The notes below the pieces were generated by a model. The model saw only the letters and a program-made list of their open reading frames with translations, had not been told where the DNA came from and did no database searches. The position numbers were made by a program, and so were the translations under genes. Shown here piece after piece: positions 48,924 through 56,205 of a DNA stretch of 64,000 nt. Source of the DNA: Oricola sp. (GTDB lineage Bacteria; Pseudomonadota; Alphaproteobacteria; Rhizobiales; Rhizobiaceae). Every line of letters starts with the position of its first letter. Positions within the stretch are counted from its first letter, which is position 1. Location of the stretch: the NCBI RefSeq assembly GCF_022763245.1, contig NZ_JALEGV010000014.1:310001-374000 (forward strand), given 5' to 3'.

Positions 48924-48943
48924 ATGTCAGACAAAAATGTCAA
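48924..48943 (-). promoter_or_regulatory. gabD promoter -35 and GntR-type operator
   Basis: On the minus strand, TTGACA (48943-48938) is followed by TTTTTGTCTGACATTATTTT, placing TTGTCTGACAT (48934-48924) where a repressor would cover the spacer. The same 11-mer is present at 34699-34709 upstream of the peptide ABC operon. A related site TTGTCGACAT lies 50 bp nearer the gene (around 48873-48882). The exact -10 is unclear. The rest of 48944-49227 holds no gene that I can support. Confidence 0.55.
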
Positions 48944-49227
48944 GAGCCTTGAGTCGGCAATCGCGCCGAAACGGGCGGGCGCAGGGCCATGCCGGCGTCA
49001 AATATCCTTACGGAAGCCCGGAAACGCCGCATGTCTCGGCCGCGCGCGTCGCACCGACCGGTCATTCCGGGCGAGGCGCGGCGAAGGATTGTCGGAGGAA
49101 ATGACGGTGGCGGCGCGAAAAGATGACGGACAAATCCGCGAATGCGCGCGGGTGCGCGTCAGACGGCGAGCGGGCCAGGCGCCACGGTCTGCCGCGACGC
49201 TGTCGCTCTGTCACGCTCTGGAAAGAC

Positions 49228-49304
49228 TGGCGATCCCGACAGGATTCGAACCTGTGACCCTCAGATTAGGAATCTGATGCTCTATCCTGCTGAGCTACGG
49301 GACC
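49228..49304 (-). tRNA. tRNA-Arg (anticodon CCT)
   Basis: A full cloverleaf on the minus strand, 77 nt including an encoded CCA. Acceptor GGTCCCG pairs with CGGGATC (one G-U), D-arm has AGCTCAGCAGGATAGAGC, the anticodon stem TCAGA/TCTGA encloses TTCCTAA (anticodon CCT), and the T-arm ACAGG-TTCGAAT-CCTGT is perfect. It reads AGG codons. No integrase or attachment repeat is seen next to it. Confidence 0.96.
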
Positions 49305-49393
49305 TTGCCGGCGCGACTGATATCAAAACGCGGGTGATTTGAAAACCATTCCCGACGCGCGGTGTCGCCTTGTTGCAGCCGCCTGCGGGGCGG

Positions 49394-49849
49394 CTAGCGC
49401 GTGTATTTGACGAAGGGCGTCAGCTTGCCGATGCGGTCGTAGAGGCGGCGGGCGGTTTCGTTGAAATCCTGGGTCAGCCAGTAGACGGCCGGGCAGCCCT
49501 CGGCGTCGGCGGCGGCGTAGACCGCCTCGACCAGCGCCCGGCCGACGCCTTTTCCGCGCATCTGCGGATCGGCATAGAGATCCTGCAGGTAGCAGACATT
49601 CTCGATCTTCCAGCCATGGCGGTGGAACAGGTAATGGACGAGGCCGACCGGCTTGCCGTCACAAAGCGCGATCAGGCCGCGGAACTCGTTCGGCGCGCCG
49701 GCATTGCCCGCCAGCATGCGCGCGAAGGTGGAGGCGTAGACCTCTTCGCCGACCGAGGATTCGTAGAATTCCAGATAGGCGGTCCACAGCCGGCGCCATT
49801 CGGCCTCGTCGCCGGCTTGAAGCGGACGGATGTCGACGGTGTCAGTCAT
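49394..49849 (-). CDS. GNAT family N-acetyltransferase
   Basis: A 151-residue GNAT acetyltransferase. The acetyl-CoA pyrophosphate-binding motif is [15 protein letters not shown] (about 96-110), preceded by the beta4 segment [10 protein letters not shown]. The substrate is unknown; such small stand-alone enzymes acetylate amines or amino acids. Its start overlaps the metA stop by 8 bp, so it is co-transcribed with metA and falls under the SAM-II riboswitch, which hints at a role near methionine or amino-acid metabolism (inference). Confidence 0.92.
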   Translation of the reverse strand: MTDTVDIRPLQAGDEAEWRRLWTAYLEFYESSVGEEVYASTFARMLAGNAGAPNEFRGLIALCDGKPVGLVHYLFHRHGWKIENVCYLQDLYADPQMRGKGVGRALVEAVYAAADAEGCPAVYWLTQDFNETARRLYDRIGKLTPFVKYTR

Positions 49850-50771
49850 GGCGGTGCTTTCCGATCTCGGCGAGGTCGTAGGTCGTGGTCTGGTAGACCT
49901 GGTTGATCCAGTTGCCGAACAGCAGGAAGGCGTGGCTGCGCCAGCGGTTGAGCGGCTTCTTGTCCGGGTCGTCGTCCGGGAAATAGTTCACCGGCACCTC
50001 GATCGGCGTGCCGTTGGCGACGTCGCGGAAATATTCGTCGGCCAGCGTCGTGGAATCATATTCGACGTGGTTGAAGATGTAGAGCCGGTTGCATTTCTTC
50101 TCGGCGATCAGGCAAAGGCCGGTCTCCGATGAATCCATCAGCACCTCCAGTCCCATGTCCGGCGTGATGTCGGCGCCGCGCACCTCGGTCCAGCGCGACA
50201 CCGAAATCTGGAAGTCGTCGGAAAAGCCGGCCAGATAGGGCGAGGCGGGGTTCAGGTTGCGGTGGCGATAGACGCCGAAGGCCTTTTTCGGCAGCGTATA
50301 TTTCGGCACGCCGTGAAAATGCCAGATCGCCGCCATCGCGCCCCAGCAGATGTTGAAGGTCGAGTGGACGTTGGTCTCCGTCCAGTCGAGGATCTGCTGC
50401 AATTCGTCCCAGTAGGTCACCTCCTCGAAGGGCAGGGTCTCGATGGGCGCGCCGGTGATGATGAAGCCGTCGAACTTGCGATGCTTCACTTCCTCCCAGG
50501 TGTGGTAGAAGGAGATCAGATGGTCTTCCGGCGTGTTCTTGGGCTGGTGCCTGCCGACGCGCACCAGCGTCATCTCCACCTGAAGCGGCGTCGAGCCGAG
50601 CAGGCGGGCGATCTGGGTCTCGGTCTTGATCTTGTTGGGCATCAGGTTCAACAGGCCGATCTGCAGCGGCCGGATGTCCTGGCGCAGCGCCGTCGTGTCG
50701 TCCATCACCATCACGCCCTCGCGAACGAGAATGTCTCGGGCGGGAAGCTGGTCGGGGATGCGGATCGGCAT
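49842..50771 (-). CDS. metA: Homoserine O-acetyltransferase/O-succinyltransferase (MetA type)
   Basis: A 309-residue MetA. The catalytic triad is intact at the canonical positions: C142 (NICWGA), H235 and E237 (FNHVEYD). Residue 111 is glutamate (GAPIETLPF), the residue reported for acetyl-CoA-using MetA enzymes, whereas succinyl-CoA users such as E. coli have glycine. I therefore predict homoserine O-acetyltransferase activity, the first committed step of methionine synthesis. The start at 50771 follows GGAG at a suitable distance. The leader contains a SAM-II riboswitch and a terminator-like hairpin. Confidence 0.95.
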   Translation of the reverse strand: MPIRIPDQLPARDILVREGVMVMDDTTALRQDIRPLQIGLLNLMPNKIKTETQIARLLGSTPLQVEMTLVRVGRHQPKNTPEDHLISFYHTWEEVKHRKFDGFIITGAPIETLPFEEVTYWDELQQILDWTETNVHSTFNICWGAMAAIWHFHGVPKYTLPKKAFGVYRHRNLNPASPYLAGFSDDFQISVSRWTEVRGADITPDMGLEVLMDSSETGLCLIAEKKCNRLYIFNHVEYDSTTLADEYFRDVANGTPIEVPVNYFPDDDPDKKPLNRWRSHAFLLFGNWINQVYQTTTYDLAEIGKHRHD

Positions 50772-50783
50772 TGCGGTTACTCC

Positions 50784-50820
50784 AAAAAACAAAACCGGCG
50801 GCGAGAATGTCGCTACCGGT
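50784..50820 (-). terminator. Terminator-like hairpin in the metA leader
   Basis: On the minus strand, ACCGG-ta-GCGA-cattc-TCGC-cg-CCGGT is followed by TTTTGTTTTTT. It lies between the SAM-II aptamer and the metA start codon, whose ribosome site overlaps the end of the T-run. It is a plausible expression platform that stops transcription, or hides the ribosome site, when SAM is bound. Confidence 0.65.
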
Positions 50821-50848
50821 CGGGACGCCTGTCTGGATGTCGTCTCGG

Positions 50849-50901
50849 CCCTTTAGCGACTTGTTTAAAGTGGCTGCAAGCCGGCCGGCCAAATCACCAC
50901 G
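50849..50901 (-). promoter_or_regulatory. SAM-II riboswitch aptamer
   Basis: The minus-strand leader of metA contains the SAM-II (metA motif) consensus blocks in order: GTGGTGATTTG, a GC-rich CCGGCCGGC, CTTGCAGCCAC, TTTAAACAA, and GTCGCTAAAGG. This is the H-type pseudoknot aptamer known from alphaproteobacterial metA/metX leaders. Binding of S-adenosylmethionine should lower metA-GNAT expression. Confidence 0.9.
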
Positions 50902-50907
50902 TCTCCG

Positions 50908-50936
50908 CATTTAGGCCTCCGCCGTCAAAACGTCAA
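50908..50936 (-). promoter_or_regulatory. metA promoter
   Basis: On the minus strand, TTGACG (50936-50931), a 17-bp spacer and TAAATG (50913-50908) place transcription start close to 50901, exactly at the 5' end of the SAM-II aptamer. The IS1-like element ends at 50952, about 15 bp upstream of the -35, so the promoter core was left intact. Confidence 0.6.
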
Positions 50937-50951
50937 TCTGTGGAGATATAC

Positions 50952-50970
50952 GGTAGTGTCTCAGTTTGAA
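50952..50970 (+). repeat. Left terminal inverted repeat of IS1-like element
   Basis: GGTAGTGTCTCAGTTTGAA, matched in inverse orientation at 53141-53159 with one mismatch. The transposase C-terminus is encoded up to this repeat. Confidence 0.85.
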
Positions 50971-51844
50971 TTCTTTTTCTTGTACGGGCCACGCGGCCCC
51001 GGTTTCGGCGCGCGGGCGTCAATCAACCCAACAACCCATTCCATGTCGCGCAGCGTATCAGTGATGCCAGCAGACATAGCGGGAGACATGCGAAGGCTCT
51101 TGTGAATGCAGCAAAAATTGTAATGCACGAAATACAGCGATAGCATGTGAAGGTGGTTCTCGACCTTCTTTGAGACGGCATTGGTCAGGCGCGAGAAGCG
51201 GCGATTGCCCATGCGGATATTCAGGTTCATGCGCTCCACGTAGGACGTGGAAATGTGTTTCTCGTCCGGCTCGCCTTCGATCTTGTTCTTCTTGATGCCG
51301 GTGCATTCAGCCGGGGAATAGCGGCTCTTCGCACCTTCGGGGGCTTCGCCGTAAATCTTCACAAGCTGCGCGTAATCGACATCGGCACCGAATGACCCTT
51401 AACGGCCTCCAGATACGCCTTGTGGCCGTCTGTGGTCATCTGGACGCGGGTAGCGAGGCGGTCGGCGACATCGTCCATGAAGGCCATTGCGTAACGACCG
51501 TCACGACCGCCGACCAGATAGGAGAAGATCATCTTGCTGTCGGTGTCCAATGCGGACCAAGTCCAAACATCACCGGCGATTTCCGGTGCTGCCTTTGCTG
51601 TTTCGACGTTCTTTTACTTGGAATAGCAGAACGACCAGATTTCATCGCACTGGATGCGCTCGGCCTTCACGCCGCGAACCGTCTTGTCATGATACTCGGC
51701 GCAAGCTTCGCCAGCATCAACAAGCAGCTTTGTTACCGTGTTGATTGAAACGCCCGTGATCCGCGAGACCGATCGCATGGACGAACCTTCGACCAGTATC
51801 GAGAGGATTTGAGCACGCTTTGCGGTAGGTAGGACGTTTGCCAT
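50961..51844 (-). pseudogene. IS1-like transposase, inactivated by a stop codon and a frameshift
   Basis: The pieces assemble into one transposase of about 294 residues: HTH region (TAKRAQILSILVEGSSMRSV and GVSINTVTKLL), first Asp in QCDEIW, second Asp in TTDGHKAYLEA, Glu in SYVERMNLNIRMGNRRFSRL, and a C-terminal RGPYKKKNSN. The gene is broken twice: TAA at 51614-51616, where a one-base change from CAA (Gln) in SKQKNV would explain it, and a one-base deletion near 51392, after which the frame shifts until the end. The element can therefore only move if a related transposase acts in trans. Confidence 0.88.
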
Positions 51845-51887
51845 ACCCATTACAAAGTAACTTATCTCGCATTAGCAAGCATCTTGT

Positions 51888-52292
51888 TCATTTTCGAGCG
51901 CCGATAAATATCCCGGTTAGAACCATCCCAACGAGGCCAATGACCGTTGCCGCTGTACTCCCTACAAGAAACTGCATAACGGATTCTGGAATTGGGTTGT
52001 CAAAGCAACCGAATCCGTTCATTAGCAATATGGCGGCTACAAACGCAGAATAACAACACATAAAAACATATGCATAGAGCGCATACGGCTTCAGCATATC
52101 ATCCAAGATATTTTTTGTATTGAGTTTCTGCTTTAGCGAGCTAATTTCTTCTTTTAGCGAGAAATTCTCATCAGCAACCTCGTTATGCTTCTCCCTCCAT
52201 TGATCTGCATCTACGGGAGATTGCGCCCCGGGTTCGGAAAGGGGCGCTTTATCGAGGTCCTCGATACTTACCTGTTTAGGCCGCTGATCCAC
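51888..52292 (-). CDS. Hypothetical protein, coiled coil plus two TM helices (candidate toxin)
   Basis: A 134-residue protein that I do not recognise. Residues about 1-40 are acidic and proline-containing; about 35-60 look like a coiled coil (ENFSLKEEISSLKQKL); two hydrophobic helices follow (about 70-92 and 105-130) and the chain ends GARK. It overlaps the upstream Panacea-domain gene by 17 bp, so expression is coupled. Panacea antitoxins are known to pair with many unrelated toxins, some of them membrane proteins, so this is a candidate toxin partner. That role is inference; it could also be a membrane accessory or effector. Confidence 0.75.
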   Translation of the reverse strand: MDQRPKQVSIEDLDKAPLSEPGAQSPVDADQWREKHNEVADENFSLKEEISSLKQKLNTKNILDDMLKPYALYAYVFMCCYSAFVAAILLMNGFGCFDNPIPESVMQFLVGSTAATVIGLVGMVLTGIFIGARK

Positions 52293-52761
52293 GCCCGGCC
52301 AACGCTAAATCGATGTAATGATTTCTGATATCTTCCGGGTCCAAACGCGAGTTTCGCCCCCGACCAAAATAAGCCCTTTCCCAAGGGGTATCGGGTTCAT
52401 GGGTTAGTTTGGAAAGCTGCCCGCCAGACAAATGGCCATACTTCGCCCAAACGTGGTCGATAATACGCCGCTCATTATCTGTAAGTTCCTCACTAATTAC
52501 AGTCTTTTTCTCCGGATCGACAAGGGTGTTATGTTTTCCTCGAAAGCCGTACTCTTTAATGTGGTCCCAAATAGACCGAAATACTGGTCCATTATCCCAC
52601 GCTTGTGGTAGTTCATCGACCAACGGATATCCGTTCACGGCCAGATTCCAGCCATTCGCGATGTGAACCAGCTTCTGAATATACATCTGTTGCGGCCACG
52701 CTTCATCCGCTCGCCGGCTTAAAAACTCATTCGCGATGGCAACAGCCCTATGATTAGGCAT
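52276..52761 (-). CDS. Panacea (DUF4065/SocA-like) domain protein, putative antitoxin
   Basis: A 161-residue protein (start ATG 52761; GTG 52770 is also possible). It shows the Panacea/DUF4065 hallmarks in order: QKLVHIANGWNLAVNG (about 28-43), AWDNGPVFRSIWDHIKEYG (about 53-71), YGHLSGGQLSKLTHEPDTPW (about 106-125) and a C-terminal DIRNHYIDLA helix. The fold is shared with SocA, the proteolytic adaptor-antitoxin, and with phage GepA. The ATG shares a base with the stop of the 70-residue gene (TGATG), and the 3' end overlaps the two-TM gene. The arrangement is that of a panAT-like toxin-antitoxin operon. Confidence 0.88.
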   Translation of the reverse strand: MPNHRAVAIANEFLSRRADEAWPQQMYIQKLVHIANGWNLAVNGYPLVDELPQAWDNGPVFRSIWDHIKEYGFRGKHNTLVDPEKKTVISEELTDNERRIIDHVWAKYGHLSGGQLSKLTHEPDTPWERAYFGRGRNSRLDPEDIRNHYIDLALAGRGSAA

Positions 52762-52973
52762 CACTCCCACCTCGCGTTCGCAGCCTTGCGGGCGATCTCG
52801 CTCCGTTCCTCGCTGGTCAGCTTCTCGGCGCGAGCCTTCGCTCCGGCCTTTCCAGAACGGACACGACCAGATTTGTGATTATCTTCGATTTCGCCAGTTG
52901 CGATCTTGGCGACCATGACCGACATGCCGATCAGATCGCCGGGGCGTTTCTCGCCCCTCGGTCCTTTGGGCAT
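52761..52973 (-). CDS. Small basic protein, possible nucleic-acid-binding regulator
   Basis: A 70-residue protein starting MPKGPRGEKRPGDLIG and ending in the recurrent motif KAGAKARAEKLTSEERSEIA-RKAANARWE. This Lys/Ala/Arg-rich tail is found in many small alphaproteobacterial and plasmid proteins, often annotated only as hypothetical or RNA-binding. ATG 52973 follows AAAGGG. It is the first gene of the passenger operon and may regulate it. It is translationally coupled to the Panacea-domain gene. Function is unproven. Confidence 0.75.
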   Translation of the reverse strand: MPKGPRGEKRPGDLIGMSVMVAKIATGEIEDNHKSGRVRSGKAGAKARAEKLTSEERSEIARKAANARWE

Positions 52974-53140
52974 GGTTTTCCCTTTCAACGTGCCGCACCA
53001 TTACGGCTAAGGGCGCGCGAATAGAATCGCTCGCTCTTGTCAAGTTTAACTTAACATATGTGCACAGCGTGTGGAATGCGATAGCGACGGTTGACTTTCG
53101 CCGTGGAGTGCGCGCGATTCCCGGCATTTCATCGCTCATT

Positions 53141-53159
53141 TTCAAACTGGGACACTACC
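53141..53159 (-). repeat. Right terminal inverted repeat of IS1-like element
   Basis: TTCAAACTGGGACACTACC, the inverse of 50952-50970 with one mismatch. The following 8 bases GGATATAC nearly repeat AGATATAC at 50944-50951. The 167 bp between this repeat and the first passenger gene (52974-53140) hold its leader and promoter; no further gene is supported there. Confidence 0.85.
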
Positions 53160-53267
53160 GGATATACGGACGTAAAAACCGCCGGATTCGCGAGTTTCCC
53201 TATCGTTATGATATTTTTTGCGATTTCTGACTAATCTGGACGGCAACAAACGCGATTCGGAACCGAG

Positions 53268-55196
53268 ATGATCCATGGCCTGATAGCAAACCTAGCCGTC
53301 GTAGGGCTCTTTGTCTCCGTCTGGCTCTTCGCCAAGGAGGCGCTGGTGCGGCATGATCGCCGCAAGCGGGCCGTCGTGCTGGGCGTCCTCATCGGGCTCG
53401 GCTCGATCGCGACCATGGCCATGGCGGTGCGGACCGGTGACGGCGTCCTCTTCGACCTGCGCTTCGCGCTGCTGGCGACGGCCGCCTACATCCAGGGGCC
53501 CATCGTCGGCATCATCGCCGGGATCGCGGCCATGGCGTTCCGGTTCGCGTCGGGCGGGGCCGGGTGGTTTGCCGGCTGCGTCGGCATCTTCCTCACGGTC
53601 CTGATCGGCGTCGCGGCCCACAAATGGCTGCCGCTGCGCTGGAACTTCCGGCAATGCGTGCCGCGGGTCCTGCTGGTCACGTTTGCGGCCTCGGTCCTGC
53701 CGAACGTCGCCGCCCTGCTCCTGCCGATCGAGCTGATCGACGCGAGGCTGGGCAGGGCGCTGGCGATGATGACCGTGATGAATTTCATCGGCATGCTGTT
53801 CGTCGTCGCGGCCGTCTGGAACGGCAATCTGCGGCTGAGGGAGCGCGCGCTGATGATTGCGGCGATCGCGCAGGCGCCGGACTATTTCTACGTCAAGGAC
53901 CGCCAGAGCCGCTTCGTCGCCGTCAACAAGACGGTCGCCGCGCATCACGATCCGAGCCTCAGGAAGTCGCTGGTCGGCAAGTCGGACCGCGACCTGGAGA
54001 CCGATCGCGCCGACGAGCTCTTCGCCGCCGAGCAGGCGCTCATGCAGAAGCCGGAGGGGCAGATGCATCTGCGCGAGACGCTGGACCTGCCGGGAGGCGA
54101 GACGCGCGTCTACGAGACCACCAAGGTTTCGGTCAGCGACGTCGACGGGCAGGTCATCGGCCTGGTCGGCATCACGCGCGACATCACCGACGCGGTGGAG
54201 GCGGAACTGCAGCTGCACGAGGACCAGCGCCTCTTGGTGTCGATCCTGTCGAAGATGACCGACGGCGTCGCGCTCTTCGACGACGAGGCGCGGCTCGTCT
54301 TCTGCAACGACCAGTATCACGCCTTCTTCTCGCTGACGCGGGACGTCCGCGTTCCCGGCGTCGAGCTGGCCGCGATCCTCAGGGCCGCGGCCGAGCGGCG
54401 CGAGCAGCTCGACATCCCCAGGGACAATGTCGAGGAGTGGGTGCAGACGGTGGCGCAGGGCATGATGCGCGGCGGCGAGGAGGAAGTCCGCCTGTTCGAC
54501 GGCCGCACGATCATCGCGCGCACCCGGGTCGTTCCGGGCCTGGGCTCGATTTCCGTGGTCTCCGACATCACCGACATGCGGCTCAGCGAGAAGAGGCTCG
54601 CCGGGCTCGTGTCGGAGATGGAGACGCTGGCGCGCACCGACGGGCTGACCGGCGTGGTCAACCGGCGGGCCTTCGACGAGCAGCTGGAGCGTGAAGTCGC
54701 CCGCAGCCGGCGCAACGGCGAACCGGTCAGCCTGATCATGCTCGACGTCGACCACTTCAAGGCCTTCAACGATTTTCACGGCCATCCGGAAGGCGACGCC
54801 TGCCTCAAGCGCGTCGCCAACATCCTCTCCTCGCAGATGCGGCGCGGGTCGGACATGCTTGCGCGCTATGGCGGCGAGGAGTTCGGCGTCGTGCTGCCCG
54901 ACACCGACGAGGACGGCGCGCTGGTCTTCGCCGAAACGCTGCGGACGGCGGTCGAGGCGGCCGGCATCGCGCACGGCGCGTCGGAAGCCGGCGTGGTGAC
55001 GGCGAGCCTCGGTGTCGCGACGCTTCCCGCCGGCGTCACCGGCCTGTCGGCGGCCGACCTCCTGAAGATGGCCGACATCGCCCTCTACGGCGCCAAGCGC
55101 AACGGCCGCAACCGCGTCATGCAGTATTCCCGCCTGCTCGGCTCCGTCATCGCCGACCCCGCCGAGGACCAGTCGCCCGGCCGCAAGGTCTGCTGA
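53268..55196 (+). CDS. Membrane diguanylate cyclase with 5TM sensor and PAS domains
   Basis: A 642-residue inner-membrane signalling protein. Residues about 5-190 form a 5TM-5TMR_LYT-type sensor (segment LLATAAYIQGPIVGIIAGIA); about 200-310 and 320-430 are PAS-like domains; the GGDEF domain follows. The active-site loop is GGEEF at 535-539, so it should make cyclic di-GMP, and the RxxD inhibitory site (RGSD) is five residues before it, so product inhibition is expected. The gene starts 109 bp downstream of the IS1-like element and is transcribed away from it. The ligand is unknown. Confidence 0.93.
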   Translation: MIHGLIANLAVVGLFVSVWLFAKEALVRHDRRKRAVVLGVLIGLGSIATMAMAVRTGDGVLFDLRFALLATAAYIQGPIVGIIAGIAAMAFRFASGGAGWFAGCVGIFLTVLIGVAAHKWLPLRWNFRQCVPRVLLVTFAASVLPNVAALLLPIELIDARLGRALAMMTVMNFIGMLFVVAAVWNGNLRLRERALMIAAIAQAPDYFYVKDRQSRFVAVNKTVAAHHDPSLRKSLVGKSDRDLETDRADELFAAEQALMQKPEGQMHLRETLDLPGGETRVYETTKVSVSDVDGQVIGLVGITRDITDAVEAELQLHEDQRLLVSILSKMTDGVALFDDEARLVFCNDQYHAFFSLTRDVRVPGVELAAILRAAAERREQLDIPRDNVEEWVQTVAQGMMRGGEEEVRLFDGRTIIARTRVVPGLGSISVVSDITDMRLSEKRLAGLVSEMETLARTDGLTGVVNRRAFDEQLEREVARSRRNGEPVSLIMLDVDHFKAFNDFHGHPEGDACLKRVANILSSQMRRGSDMLARYGGEEFGVVLPDTDEDGALVFAETLRTAVEAAGIAHGASEAGVVTASLGVATLPAGVTGLSAADLLKMADIALYGAKRNGRNRVMQYSRLLGSVIADPAEDQSPGRKVC

Positions 55197-55390
55197 AGGC
55201 GCCGCGACGGCGCCTGCCGGACGCCCTTGAAATCGGCGCGGCGCATCTTACATGTCCTTCACCGGACAATCGCCGCCTGGGCTCCTTCCAGATGTGTCGC
55301 GAGGTCTTGCGCGTTGGCCGGCAGAGAACCGATCGACAGTCTGGCGACCACGGATGTACTGGCGCCTCACGGGTCTCGGTGAACGAGGGA

Positions 55391-55415
55391 AGCGGGCAGA
55401 CGCCCGCTTTTTTTG
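55391..55415 (+). terminator. Intrinsic terminator
   Basis: AGCGGGC-AGAC-GCCCGCT followed by TTTTTT, 195 bp after the diguanylate cyclase stop. It probably ends that transcript. The stretch 55197-55390 contains no gene I can support, although it could be a 3' UTR or small RNA ending here. Confidence 0.85.
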
Positions 55416-55457
55416 TTTCCGGCTGAAATGTTTTTCTCACTCCATGAATGATTTGCC

Positions 55458-55486
55458 TTGAACAAGCCACATTATGGGCCTACATA
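55458..55486 (+). promoter_or_regulatory. Putative cspA promoter
   Basis: TTGAAC, a 17-bp spacer and TACATA would start transcription near 55493, giving a leader of about 130 nt before the cold-shock gene, the long 5' UTR usual for cspA-type messages. The assignment is tentative because the -10 is weak. Confidence 0.4.
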
Positions 55487-55623
55487 AGGACATCGTTCTT
55501 TTGGCCAGCTTTGGCTTTTCGCGGCGTCAATGCTTTCGACCCGCCATCTCTTTCCAAATTCTCGATATGTGATTGTGTCCGCATGTTGCGGCACGACGCG
55601 ATTTATTCTTAGGAACTACTCAC

Positions 55624-55830
55624 ATGCAAACTGGTACCGTGAAATTCTACAATGGCCAGAAGGGCTTTGGCTTCATCACCCCGGAAGACGGCGGCAAGGA
55701 TGTCTTCGTCCATATCAGCGCGCTCGACCGCGCCGGCCTGGGTGGCCTCGTCGAAGGCCAGAAGCTGGGCTTCGAGCTCGAGACCGGTCGCGACGGTCGC
55801 ACGAACGCGGCAAACATTCAGTCGCTCTGA
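55624..55830 (+). CDS. cspA: Cold-shock protein
   Basis: A 68-residue single cold-shock domain. RNP1-type KGFGFITPEDGG (about 13-24) and RNP2-type VFVHIS (about 27-32) are intact. It binds single-stranded RNA and DNA and melts structures at low temperature. ATG 55624 gives the standard family N-terminus (MQTGTVKFYN). It is followed by its own intrinsic terminator (55891-55917), so it is probably a single-gene transcript with some read-through to the downstream small genes. Confidence 0.96.
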   Translation: MQTGTVKFYNGQKGFGFITPEDGGKDVFVHISALDRAGLGGLVEGQKLGFELETGRDGRTNAANIQSL

Positions 55831-55890
55831 TTGCGCAGCCCGGACGGAGGTCATCTCGCGATACCGATGTCCGGCGTCTTTCATCATATG

Positions 55891-55917
55891 AAGCGGGGAA
55901 TGGTCCCCGCTTTTTTT
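55891..55917 (+). terminator. Intrinsic terminator after cspA
   Basis: AAGCGGGGA-ATGG-TCCCCGCTT with a run of seven T. It closely resembles the terminator at 55391-55415 in stem start (AAGCGGG), T-run and the following TTTYCGG. Confidence 0.88.
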
Positions 55918-55934
55918 GTTTTCGGAGCACCAGT

Positions 55935-56171
55935 ATGCCTGGCCACAATTTCACCCTCGGCGATATCGTCTGCTTTCAAAGCCGCGCGCCCGTCAAACTC
56001 CCGGATTCCTTTGAGGTGACGGCGCTGATGCCGCAGCGCGACGGCGTCGTCCAATACAAGATCAAGAGCGAATACGAACGGTTCGAACGCGTGGTCCAGG
56101 AAGACGACATCGAGCTGGTTCATTCCGACCGCCCCGCCAACAGCAATGTCCCCCGGCATCTGCGCAACTGA
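55935..56171 (+). CDS. Conserved hypothetical protein (small, rhizobial type)
   Basis: A 78-residue soluble protein beginning MPGHNFTLGDIVCFQSRAPV and with a central DSFEVTALMPQRDG and YKIKSEYERFERVV. It looks like the short conserved protein often found near cspA and rpsU in rhizobia, possibly a small SH3-like or KOW-like barrel. No function is known to me. It starts 17 bp after the cspA terminator and 34 bp before rpsU, suggesting expression with the ribosomal gene. Confidence 0.8.
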   Translation: MPGHNFTLGDIVCFQSRAPVKLPDSFEVTALMPQRDGVVQYKIKSEYERFERVVQEDDIELVHSDRPANSNVPRHLRN

Positions 56172-56205
56172 TTGACGGCGCCGCCGTCGGAAAGGACAGA
56201 TCACC

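Larger units (their letters stand above)
50952..53159 (-). mobile_element. IS1-like element with passenger operon
   Basis: A 2.2-kb element bounded by 19-bp inverted repeats, GGTAGTGTCTCAGTTTGAA (50952-50970) and its near-perfect complement at 53141-53159 (one mismatch), flanked by an 8-bp target duplication AGATATAC / GGATATAC (50944-50951 and 53160-53167, 7 of 8 match). It contains a decayed IS1-like DDE transposase gene at one end and three co-directional passenger genes (70-residue protein, Panacea-domain protein, two-TM protein). The passenger part is visibly AT-richer than the host. It sits between metA and a diguanylate cyclase gene. Confidence 0.85.

Noticed and set aside
52879-53145. 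An 88-codon minus-strand frame overlapping the 70-aa passenger gene and the right end of the element
   Set aside because: It overlaps the better-supported gene in another frame, lacks a ribosome site and has no recognisable composition.
49228-53167. The tRNA-Arg gene and the IS1-like element considered together as a tRNA-integrated genomic island
   Set aside because: No integrase, no repeated tRNA 3' end and the metA operon lies between them; the element has its own IS-type ends and target duplication.
55252-55461. A 69-codon frame spanning the terminator before cspA
   Set aside because: It runs through a perfect Rho-independent terminator and its product is not protein-like; the region is better seen as a 3' UTR or small RNA.
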